DNA from: Butyrivibrio sp.
Lineage (GTDB): Bacteria > Bacillota > Clostridia > Lachnospirales > Lachnospiraceae
Direction of reading: 5' to 3'
NCBI GenBank assembly: GCA_024688095.1
Contig: JAILEJ010000039.1
Span: forward strand, 1-6,519
Length of the DNA stretch: 6,519 nt
The notes beneath the pieces are model-generated. The model saw only the letters and a program-made list of their open reading frames with translations, ran no database searches and had not been told where the DNA came from. Each line of letters begins with the position of its first letter. Position 1 is the stretch's first letter. Made by a program: the position numbers and the translations under genes. Positions 1 through 5,761 of the stretch are shown piece after piece.

Positions 1-453
1 ATTTCTTATAATCAGTTTACAGAGCCTGGAAGCGCAACTATTGATGGCGAAGAGATTAAATATTGGGCAGAGCTTATTAAGGCAAAAGAAGCTGAGATTT
101 TTGCAAAATATGAGCATAAATACTGGGGAGAATATGCAGGGATAACTCATAATAAATTTGGGAAAGGCGATGCCTGGTATATTGGATGTTATACATCAAA
201 AGAGGAGCTTAAAAAGGTATATAAAAAAGCTTTTGATATATCAGAGGACTTACCCGAATGGCCTGTAATAGTCAGAAATGGAATAAATCCTTCAGGTGAG
301 AAGCTGCATTTTATTTTTAACTATAGTCAGAATGAAGAATCAATTATCTGTAAATATGATAAAGCTATGAATATTTTTGATGAGAAGACATATGTAAAAG
401 GTGATAAGATAAGCCTTAGAGACTATGATTTGGTAGTTTTAAAAGAAGTATAG
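1..453 (+). CDS. Beta-galactosidase, GH42 family (C-terminal part, 5' end outside window)
   Basis: The frame is open from the first base and gives 150 residues ending in TAG. The fragment has the features of the last third of GH42 beta-galactosidases. A short YNQFTEPGSA stretch precedes a helix rich in charged residues (about 20-40, with KYWAEL). Next comes the ITHNKFGKGDAWYIG segment (48-62), matching the family pattern in which a G-K-G-x-A-x-Y-x-G strand closes the beta-galactosidase trimerisation domain. The end is a small beta domain (about 85-150) with KLHFIFNYS and a terminal DYDLVVLKEV strand. GH42 enzymes hydrolyse terminal beta-galactosides, usually short oligosaccharides inside the cell. 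The catalytic glutamates lie upstream of the window and cannot be checked. The next gene starts 66 bases downstream on the same strand, so co-transcription is likely. The assignment rests on recognition of the C-terminal pattern only. Confidence 0.85.
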   Translation: MSYNQFTEPGSATIDGEEIKYWAELIKAKEAEIFAKYEHKYWGEYAGITHNKFGKGDAWYIGCYTSKEELKKVYKKAFDISEDLPEWPVIVRNGINPSGEKLHFIFNYSQNEESIICKYDKAMNIFDEKTYVKGDKISLRDYDLVVLKEV

Positions 454-455
454 AG

Positions 456-491
456 CATTGGTTAGATTAACGTTAGTTAACCTAACCAATG
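456..491. promoter_or_regulatory. 36-nt inverted repeat between the GH42 and GH3 genes (hairpin or operator)
   Basis: The arms CATTGGTTAG (456-465) and CTAACCAATG (482-491) are perfectly complementary. Inside them TTAAC (467-471) pairs with GTTAA (476-480) after one A/C mismatch, leaving a GTTA loop. The hairpin begins two bases after the upstream stop codon. It has no following T tract, so it is a poor intrinsic terminator. It may be a regulator-binding palindrome (LacI-type operators are palindromic) or an mRNA stem that alters stability or processing between the two cistrons. TAACGTTAGT (468-477), inside the repeat, recurs with one mismatch as TAACGCTAGT at 498-507, exactly 30 bases later. 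The structure is seen directly; its role is inferred. Confidence 0.6.
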
Positions 492-507
492 TTAATATAA
501 CGCTAGT

Positions 508-512
508 GGGAG
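508..512 (+). promoter_or_regulatory. Ribosome binding site of the GH3 gene
   Basis: GGGAG lies seven bases before the ATG at 520. It supports that start and shows that the GH3 gene has its own translation signal downstream of the hairpin. Confidence 0.7.
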
Positions 513-519
513 AAAAATT

Positions 520-3291
520 ATGCTAAAAAACCTGGAATTTGATATAAAAAAATATGCTGAAAAGGCAAGAGAAGCGGTAAGTGAGGGTGTTGTCCTTTTG
601 AAAAATGAAGGTGAAGTATTACCTTTAAAGGAAGGGAGTAAACTTGCACTATTTGGAAGAAATCAGTTTAGTTATTATAAGAGCGGAACCGGTTCTGGAG
701 GGCTTGTAAATACAAGATATGTTGTAAGTATAAGAGATGCAATTTGTAATTCAGATAAATATGTAATCAATACGAATCTGGATAATATTTATCAGGAATG
801 GCTTAAGGATAATCCATTTGATGCAGGTAAGGGATGGGCCCAGGAACCTTGGTTTCAGGAGGAAATGCCACTTGATAAGGGGATTGTTGAAGCAGCCGGA
901 AAAGAATCTGATACGGCAATAATATTTATAGGAAGAACTGCAGGAGAAGATAAAGACAATGCAGCAGAAGCTGGTTCATATCTTCTCACAGAGGATGAGA
1001 ATAATATGCTGTCCCTTGTATGCAGCGAATTTGAAAGGACTATAGTTCTTTTGAATGTGGGCAATATTATAGATATGAAATGGGTAGATAAATATAATCC
1101 TGCAGCAGTATTGTATGTATGGCAGGGCGGTCAGGAAGGCGGAAACGGAGTGCTTGATGTTCTGGATGGAACTGTTAGTCCATCTGGAAAGCTTGCTGAT
1201 ACAATCGCCCTTGATATTACTGATTATCCATCAACGATAAATTATGGTGATCCTAAAAGAAATATTTATGAAGAGGATATATATGTAGGTTACAGATATT
1301 TTGAGACCTTTGCCAAAGATAAGGTTAAGTATCCCTTCGGCTTTGGATTATCATATACAACCTTTGATATTTCAGTTGTTTCTTTTGACGAAGAGGAAAA
1401 TGGAATACTTGTCAGAGCAAAGGTTGTAAATACAGGCGGTAGAAGCGGGAAAGAGGTCGTTCAGCTATATGTTGAAGCACCTGAAGGAAAGCTTGGAAAG
1501 GCAAAAAGAGTACTTGTAGCTTTTGAAAAGACAGAGAATTTAAATCCGGGAGAAGGTCAGGAAATAGAGCTTTTTGCATCCTGGGATAAGATGGCATCAT
1601 ATGATGACACAGGAGTTACTGACCATAAATCTGCGTGGGTTTTGGAAGCAGGTAATTATTTATTCCATATTGGTAATGATGTTAGAAATACAATCTGGGC
1701 AGGGACATATAATATGTCTCAGCTAAAGGTGCTAGAACAGCTTGAAGAAGCTATGACACCAAATATTTCCTTCAAGAGGATGAAATCCTGTGGTAATGGA
1801 CTTGAATATGAAGAAGTTAAAAAGGCAGAATATAAGGCTCAGGATAGAAGAAAAGATAGATTACCAAAGGAAATTAACTATTCGGGAAATAAAGGATACA
1901 AGCTGGTTGATGTAGATGACGATAAAATAAGCATAGAAGATTTTGTAGCTCAGCTTTCAGATAATGACCTCTTTTGCATAGTAAGAGGTGAAGGGATGAA
2001 CTCTCCAAGAGTTACGCCGGGAACAGGTGGAGCCTATGGAGGAGTTACAGATGAACTTATAGAGGATTTTGGAATTCCGACAGCATGCTGCTCAGATGGA
2101 CCTTCAGGAATCAGAATGGATTGCGGAAATATAGCTTTTGCACTTCCAAATGGGGCATGTCTTGCAAGTTCCTTTAATGTAGATCTTATAGAAGAATTGT
2201 ATGTATATGAAGGTCTGGAGCTTAGAAAAGATCATATAGATGCGCTTCTTGGACCGGGAATAAATATTCATAGAAATCCTTTGAATGGACGAAATTTTGA
2301 GTACTTCTCAGAAGATCCATATCTGACAGGTGTAATGACAGTAGCGCAGCTTCATGGGATGCAGAGCGTAGGTGTAAGTGGTGTTATAAAGCATTTTGCC
2401 TGCAACAATCAGGAATTCAAGAGGCACGATGCAGAGGCTGTTGTTTCAGAGAGAGCACTTAGAGAGATTTATTTAAAGGGCTTTGAAATTGCTGTAAAAG
2501 AAGGAAATGCAAACCTTATAATGAGTACCTATGGCCCGGTAAATGGATTCTGGACTTCAAGTAATTATGATCTTCTTACTACAATTTTAAGAAATCAGTG
2601 GGGATTTAACGGAGTAGTAATGACAGACTGGTGGGCAAAATGTAATGATGAAGGCTGCGATGGAGACAGAGCAAATACAGCAGCAATGATCAGAGCTCAG
2701 AACGACCTTTATATGTGCAATAAGAATCCTGGAGCAAATTCAAATAATGACAATCTGGAGGAAGCGCTTAAGTCAGGAAAGATAGAGCGAAGCGAGCTTC
2801 AAAGAGCTGCTGTAAATATTTGCAAATATCTTATAACGACGCCTTCATTCCTGCGATTTGCAGGTAGAGAAACAGAGCTGGATAAGAGGCTTGCGGAAGT
2901 TGTAGATGAAACTGATAACATGGTACTAGATCCGATAGATGTTGAACTTGATAGTGATACAGTAGTTGATGGAAAGGTATTTGATACAGGTAAAGGCAGT
3001 AATGTGCTCCTTAATATTATGCCATCTAAGGTTGGTAAGTTTGAATTTGAATTTATCTGCAGAGCAAGTGCTGAAAGCGAGGAGGTAGCACAGATTTCAT
3101 GCACTGTATTTTTGAACAGAGACGTGCTTACAACAGTTGATCTTATAGGAAATGAAAAGGAATGGAAGACTGTCAGATTTGAAACAGCCAATAATTCTTT
3201 TGACCAGAGCTTTTTCCTTAGATTTTATTTTGGACAAAGTGGAATGGAGATAAAAGAGATAAATATAACCTATAGAGAAATAGTAAACTAA
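520..3291 (+). CDS. Glycoside hydrolase family 3 enzyme with reversed domain order (beta-glucosidase/beta-xylosidase-like)
   Basis: This 923-residue enzyme has the GH3 domains in swapped order. The GH3 C-terminal-type alpha/beta domain comes first (about 10-275), with the opening motif EGVVLLKNEGEVLPL and GRTAGEDKDN (138-147), where E143 is a candidate acid/base. A YPFGFGLSYTTF linker (271-282) and a fibronectin-III-like domain (about 284-400) follow. The GH3 N-terminal-type TIM barrel is last (about 465-790). Barrel motifs are SDGPSGIR (525-532), GPGINIHRNPLNGRNFEYFS (578-597), KHF (624-626) and VVMTDWW (699-705), with D703 the expected nucleophile. Residues about 800-923 form an additional beta-rich module. 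There is no signal peptide, so action is probably cytosolic. GH3 enzymes release terminal beta-glucose, beta-xylose or alpha-arabinose; the exact sugar cannot be read from the sequence. Reversed GH3 order is known from Butyrivibrio fibrisolvens and Ruminococcus albus beta-glucosidases. Likely co-transcribed with the GH42 gene upstream. Confidence 0.93.
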   Translation: MLKNLEFDIKKYAEKAREAVSEGVVLLKNEGEVLPLKEGSKLALFGRNQFSYYKSGTGSGGLVNTRYVVSIRDAICNSDKYVINTNLDNIYQEWLKDNPFDAGKGWAQEPWFQEEMPLDKGIVEAAGKESDTAIIFIGRTAGEDKDNAAEAGSYLLTEDENNMLSLVCSEFERTIVLLNVGNIIDMKWVDKYNPAAVLYVWQGGQEGGNGVLDVLDGTVSPSGKLADTIALDITDYPSTINYGDPKRNIYEEDIYVGYRYFETFAKDKVKYPFGFGLSYTTFDISVVSFDEEENGILVRAKVVNTGGRSGKEVVQLYVEAPEGKLGKAKRVLVAFEKTENLNPGEGQEIELFASWDKMASYDDTGVTDHKSAWVLEAGNYLFHIGNDVRNTIWAGTYNMSQLKVLEQLEEAMTPNISFKRMKSCGNGLEYEEVKKAEYKAQDRRKDRLPKEINYSGNKGYKLVDVDDDKISIEDFVAQLSDNDLFCIVRGEGMNSPRVTPGTGGAYGGVTDELIEDFGIPTACCSDGPSGIRMDCGNIAFALPNGACLASSFNVDLIEELYVYEGLELRKDHIDALLGPGINIHRNPLNGRNFEYFSEDPYLTGVMTVAQLHGMQSVGVSGVIKHFACNNQEFKRHDAEAVVSERALREIYLKGFEIAVKEGNANLIMSTYGPVNGFWTSSNYDLLTTILRNQWGFNGVVMTDWWAKCNDEGCDGDRANTAAMIRAQNDLYMCNKNPGANSNNDNLEEALKSGKIERSELQRAAVNICKYLITTPSFLRFAGRETELDKRLAEVVDETDNMVLDPIDVELDSDTVVDGKVFDTGKGSNVLLNIMPSKVGKFEFEFICRASAESEEVAQISCTVFLNRDVLTTVDLIGNEKEWKTVRFETANNSFDQSFFLRFYFGQSGMEIKEINITYREIVN

Positions 3292-3352
3292 ATAATAATT
3301 CAAATAATAAGTTAAATATGAAAAAGTTGATTAAAAAGAAAGTATATTGAAT

Positions 3353-3436
3353 AAAACACCTCATCATCCAGAATGCGTTTCCTAAAAATGTTGATTTTAT
3401 GGATAATTCTCATATCAGGATTGATGGGGTGTTTTT
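3353..3436 (+). terminator. Long-stem terminator-like structure after the GH3 gene
   Basis: AAAACACC (3353-3360) pairs with GGTGTTTT (3428-3435), and CATCA (3362-3366) pairs with TGATG (3422-3426), joined by one U-G pair. CC (3368-3369) can pair with GG (3418-3419) past a bulge. The right arm runs into TTTTT. The 48-base interior is unusually large for a simple terminator. It can fold further: AGAAT (3370-3374) with ATTCT (3406-3410), and AAAAT (3385-3389) with ATTTT (3394-3398). It sits about 60 bases after the GH3 stop and is the likely transcript end. The - strand also ends in GGTGTTTTATT, so it may work in both directions as a back-up for the convergent phosphatase gene. Confidence 0.6.
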
Positions 3437-3448
3437 ATGTGTTATAAT
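3421..3448 (+). promoter_or_regulatory. Predicted extended -10 promoter embedded in the terminator arm
   Basis: TATAAT at 3443-3448 is a perfect -10 box preceded by TGT (3440-3442), which makes the extended TGN motif. TTGATG at 3421-3426 is a usable -35 box with a 16-base spacer. A second TATAAT lies at 3451-3456. The -35 box is part of the right arm of the preceding hairpin. Transcription would start near 3455, just before the small reading frame at 3493. Confidence 0.5.
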
Positions 3449-3492
3449 CATATAATGACTTGGTAATGGAGATAACAGGCACAGGGGATTAT

Positions 3493-3642
3493 ATGAATAT
3501 ATTTAATAAACTGAAAAACGGATTTGATAATTACATAAATAATAGAAAAAAGAGTTTTAGTAAAAAGGAAAGCCTCGGTATGGTGAGCTGGTATGATACT
3601 CACGTTAGCCGGGGCTTTTTGTTTGATTATATAAAGCTTTAA
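3493..3642 (+). CDS. Possible 49-residue small basic protein or small RNA, function unknown
   Basis: An ATG at 3493 follows AGGGG (3483-3487) at five bases, a plausible ribosome binding site. A promoter-like sequence ends at 3448. A TTG at 3460 and an ATG at 3466 are in the same frame but lack such a site. The product begins MNIFNKLKNGFDNYINNRKK and is rich in Lys, Asn and aromatic residues. It has no membrane segment and no family I recognise. The last 23 or so codons coincide with the hairpin at 3569-3618, so a transcript stopped there would not contain the TAA stop at 3640. Alternatives are a short non-coding RNA of about 165 nt (about 3455-3620) or a frame open by chance. The frame ends three bases before the convergent phosphatase stop. 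The promoter and Shine-Dalgarno are visible; expression and coding are inferred. Confidence 0.3.
   Translation: MNIFNKLKNGFDNYINNRKKSFSKKESLGMVSWYDTHVSRGFLFDYIKL
3569..3624. terminator. Bidirectional intrinsic terminator between convergent units
   Basis: AAAGCCTCGG (3569-3578) pairs with CCGGGGCTTT (3609-3618) over ten positions including one U-G. An inner stem GTGAG (3583-3587) with CTCAC (3599-3603) is separated by a small internal loop and capped by an 11-base loop. On the + strand it runs into TTTTTGTTT. On the - strand the right arm is followed by CCTTTTT, about 30 bases after the phosphatase stop codon. It therefore probably ends the phosphatase transcript and any + strand transcript starting near 3455. 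Confidence 0.75.
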
Positions 3643-3645
3643 ATA

Positions 3646-5163
3646 TTATTTGCCGTTATACTCTATACATAGCATAGTCAGATCATCAAATTGTGGTGCT
3701 TCGCCAACAAACTTTGAAACGGCATCGTTTACGGTTTTTAATATGTTTTCAGGTGATTCATTTTTTACAGAGTTGAGAGCTTCAAGAGTTCTGGTTGTAC
3801 CAAATTGCTCTTTTTTAAGATTTGAAGCTTCTGCAACACCGTCTGTATATAGGAATAGTTTGGAACCTTTTTCCATTTGGAGTTCATATTCCTTATAATT
3901 TACATTGTCCATTCCGCCGACAACAAAACTATGTTTATCTTTTATCAGTTCAAAATCACCATCCGGCTTTTTTAATATAGGATATTCGTGGCCTGCATTT
4001 GAAGCGATGAGTTTTCCGGTTGTCAGGTCTAGAATTCCAAGCCAGACTGTTACAAACATTTCTTCTCTGTTTTTGGAACAGATTTGATCATTTGTGATTT
4101 TCAGGACTTCTTTAGGTGATCGTCCTGTCATAGCAAAGTTTTGAACGAGAATTTTTGAAACCATCATAAATAATGCAGCAGGTATGCCTTTTCCTGCAAC
4201 ATCAGCAATAACTATCGCAAGGTGATCATCATCTATTAAAAAGAAATCATAGAAGTCACCACCAACTTCTTTTGCCGGATTCATGGTTGCATATATATCA
4301 AATTCTTTCCTTTCCGGGAAAGCCGGAAAGATATTTGGAAGCATATCTGACTGGATACGTGTTGCCAGAGAAAGCTCTTTTTCCGTAGCAGCAAGGGATT
4401 TACCTCTATCAGCAAATAATACTCCATAGATGATTACAATTGATACAAGAGTTGAAGCATATTGAGTGGAGATTCCATAAAAAGCACCTGTAAAAATCTG
4501 ATTAATAATTGGGATAGCAACAAAAGTAAAGGCAATCCATTTTTGCCTTGCAGGTGATTTGGAACGTATAAGTCCTATTACAATTGCTAATGTTGCTATT
4601 GCCAGGTAGAAATAGGAATAATAGAATCTATCAAGCCTGTGATACGCCCCCAGTTCATCAACGGTGAAATATAATGGATAAAACATATTAACACAGCATA
4701 ATAAAACTGTTGGGACTAATAATATTTTTAACAATTTATCCGCAATACGCATTAGCCTGCTTTCCATGTTAAGGGCATTAGTTACATATCTCCAAAACAG
4801 GAAAGTAACAATTGGAGCATTAGAGTAGTAGAGTACATTTGCGAGTTTATTAAGAATTATAAGTGATGGATTTTCATTTACTATCCAGCAGCATTCATCA
4901 AAGAATACTGCAAAAGCATTGGATACAAGTAGGGTGGCAAATGTATTTGTGGTCATATCATAATTCTTTTTGTCCTGCATGCAGCTAAATAGAAGTGCAA
5001 TACATACAAAAAGGCTTAGCATATCCACACCTATATTAAAGGCCCATATTGGTGGAAGATTATCCGTTTTTCTTATGAAAAAAAGAAGTATGGCCAGAAC
5101 AGTGAGCATATTTGTCAGGCCAAAGCATATATGAACTTTCTTTTTTGTTATTTGTTGTACCAT
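3646..5163 (-). CDS. Membrane-anchored PP2C/SpoIIE-type serine phosphatase (RsbU-like)
   Basis: This is a 505-residue protein. About eight hydrophobic stretches occupy the first half, at roughly 11-30, 38-61, 72-94, 106-125, 143-165, 180-199, 208-228 and 232-250. They form an integral-membrane sensor-like region. A short charged linker has the family signature with ELSLATRIQSDMLP (263-276). The cytoplasmic SpoIIE/PP2C domain fills about 288-503. Its likely metal-binding acids are in GGDFYDFF (D303), IADVAGKG (D321), LYTDGVAEA (D441) and FDDLT (D493/D494), so it looks catalytically intact. RsbU/SpoIIE relatives dephosphorylate phosphoserine on anti-sigma-factor antagonist (STAS) proteins, switching on an alternative sigma factor. 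No STAS protein, anti-sigma kinase or sigma factor lies in the window, so the target is unknown. The ATG at 5163 follows GGAGGGG. The gene stands alone, convergent with the GH3 side and divergent from the GH28 gene. Confidence 0.93.
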   Translation of the reverse strand: MVQQITKKKVHICFGLTNMLTVLAILLFFIRKTDNLPPIWAFNIGVDMLSLFVCIALLFSCMQDKKNYDMTTNTFATLLVSNAFAVFFDECCWIVNENPSLIILNKLANVLYYSNAPIVTFLFWRYVTNALNMESRLMRIADKLLKILLVPTVLLCCVNMFYPLYFTVDELGAYHRLDRFYYSYFYLAIATLAIVIGLIRSKSPARQKWIAFTFVAIPIINQIFTGAFYGISTQYASTLVSIVIIYGVLFADRGKSLAATEKELSLATRIQSDMLPNIFPAFPERKEFDIYATMNPAKEVGGDFYDFFLIDDDHLAIVIADVAGKGIPAALFMMVSKILVQNFAMTGRSPKEVLKITNDQICSKNREEMFVTVWLGILDLTTGKLIASNAGHEYPILKKPDGDFELIKDKHSFVVGGMDNVNYKEYELQMEKGSKLFLYTDGVAEASNLKKEQFGTTRTLEALNSVKNESPENILKTVNDAVSKFVGEAPQFDDLTMLCIEYNGK

Positions 5164-5165
5164 TT

Positions 5166-5172
5166 CCCCTCC
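5166..5172 (-). promoter_or_regulatory. Ribosome binding site of the phosphatase gene
   Basis: On the - strand GGAGGGG lies two bases before the ATG (four from its GGAGG core). It is strong but closely spaced. No upstream in-frame start has a comparable site. Confidence 0.7.
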
Positions 5173-5197
5173 GTAAGAAAAAATTACTGTCTAATAT

Positions 5198-5227
5198 ATT
5201 ATTGTCTGTATAAAAACATACTGACAA
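5198..5227 (-). promoter_or_regulatory. Weak candidate promoter of the phosphatase gene
   Basis: Read on the - strand, TTGTCA (5227-5222) and AATAAT (5203-5198) are separated by 18 bases. The -35 box is good and the -10 box partial. The setting is very AT-rich, so chance matches are likely. It would give a 5' leader of about 30 bases. Confidence 0.3.
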
Positions 5228-5251
5228 ATATTAGGATATATGTTAAAGAAC

Positions 5252-5309
5252 ATGTATTTTAATAATGTATGTTTTAATAATACATATCTTAATACTATAT
5301 ATTATAATA
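5252..5309. repeat. AT-rich tandem repeat, about four degenerate units of 13-15 bases
   Basis: Units end in a shared TTAATA/TAATA: ATGTATTTTAATA (5252-5264), ATGTATGTTTTAATA (5265-5279), ATACATATCTTAATA (5280-5294) and CTATATATTATAATA (5295-5309). ATGTAT (5265-5270) and ATACAT (5280-5285) also form an inverted pair. The tract is 25 or more bases upstream of the proposed phosphatase -35 box. It may be an UP-like or regulator-binding tract, or simple low-complexity DNA. Confidence 0.45.
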
Positions 5310-5420
5310 GGCTTTTTTAAATAATCAAAATTAAACTTTGCCGTTTGATAAGATGACAGTTCAGGGGTGCCTTTTTTATTCGGGCTTGCTTCCTTATCTG
5401 ACAGGAAATATGTAAATGTA

Positions 5421-5570
5421 GACCTTGAAGTAAGAAAACTAGGATATAGGTTAAGCAATTAACACAAATAAAATTTCTGATAAATGAAAAAGCATGACCT
5501 TGAAGCGAGAAACTTGGGATATGTGTCAAATCCAATTACAATAAAGAGTAAAAATCTGGAATACAATGGT
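5421..5570. repeat. Two degenerate direct repeats of about 75 bases
   Basis: GACCTTGAAG at 5421-5430 recurs exactly at 5496-5505. Both are followed by a similar A-rich stretch and CT(A/T)GG-ATAT (to 5447 and 5522). With small gaps the similarity continues through AATTA-CA, a run of A residues and TCTG (5478-5480 and 5555-5558). The unit is thus about 75 bases and the copies are adjacent. A third, much weaker copy may follow from about 5571 to 5660 (GAAAAACTAG near 5595). No open frame is conserved. This looks like an old tandem duplication or a member of an interspersed repeat family. Confidence 0.5.
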
Positions 5571-5622
5571 TGAAAATGCAATATTTTAAATAATGAAAAA
5601 CTAGAATTAGAAGGATAGATTT

Positions 5623-5652
5623 TTTACAATATAAGAAGGTAGGTGCGATAAA
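5623..5652 (+). promoter_or_regulatory. Weak candidate promoter of the GH28 gene
   Basis: TTTACA (5623-5628) and GATAAA (5647-5652) are separated by 18 bases. The -35 box matches five of six consensus positions and the -10 box four of six. It would give a leader of about 100 bases. No stronger pair was seen between 5530 and 5740. Confidence 0.25.
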
Positions 5653-5722
5653 TTCAGGGTGATGTAAGAGAATTGTTTCTTGCACTAAGAGCGGAATATT
5701 GATGTGAACCGGGATTATTTTT

Positions 5723-5734
5723 TGAATTAATTCA
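5723..5734. promoter_or_regulatory. 12-base perfect palindrome upstream of the GH28 gene
   Basis: TGAATTAATTCA is a perfect palindrome 27 bases before the GH28 start and downstream of the candidate promoter. It could be an operator, but short AT-rich palindromes are common by chance. Confidence 0.25.
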
Positions 5735-5744
5735 TTAGAGATTC

Positions 5745-5752
5745 AGGAAGGG
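5745..5752 (+). promoter_or_regulatory. Ribosome binding site of the GH28 gene
   Basis: AGGAAGGG ends nine bases before the ATG at 5762 and supports that start. Confidence 0.7.
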
Positions 5753-5761
5753 CGTTACTAA

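Larger units (their letters stand above)
5164..5761. other. Non-coding region of about 600 bases with degenerate repeats
   Basis: This is the gap between the divergent phosphatase and GH28 genes. Next to the phosphatase gene it holds its leader and an AT-rich repeat tract. The middle has a G/C-richer patch around 5339-5400. A pair of 75-base-spaced repeats follows, then the leader of the GH28 gene. Open frames here (for example - strand 5243-5458 and 5317-5535) overlap each other, lack good ribosome binding sites and run through the repeats, so I do not call a gene. It could be regulatory DNA or the decayed remains of an insertion or repeat element. Confidence 0.6.

Noticed and set aside
855..1600. 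- strand open frames opposite the GH3 gene
   Set aside because: They are antisense shadows of a clearly conserved coding sequence, with no start signals or recognisable domains.
2799..3303. - strand open frames opposite the 3' end of the GH3 gene, including one of 130 codons
   Set aside because: The Ser/Thr/Leu-rich composition is the mirror of the + strand codons; no motif or ribosome binding site was seen.
3353..3436. Miniature inverted-repeat element (MITE)
   Set aside because: The termini are inverted, but no flanking target-site duplication is visible and a T tract at the 3' end fits a terminator better.
3650..4087. + strand open frames opposite the phosphatase catalytic domain
   Set aside because: The - strand frame carries all SpoIIE/PP2C motifs in order; these are antisense shadows.
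5310..5380. Intrinsic terminator at GGCTTTTTT or GTGCCTTTTTT
   Set aside because: Neither T tract is preceded by a complementary left arm on the same strand.
5421..5522. CRISPR-like array
   Set aside because: Only two imperfect copies exist, similarity extends into the would-be spacer, and no cas gene is present.
5243..5535. Two overlapping - strand open frames (71 and 72 codons) upstream of the phosphatase gene
   Set aside because: They overlap in different frames, cross the repeat tracts, have low-complexity Ile/Lys-rich or repeat-derived translations and lack convincing ribosome binding sites.
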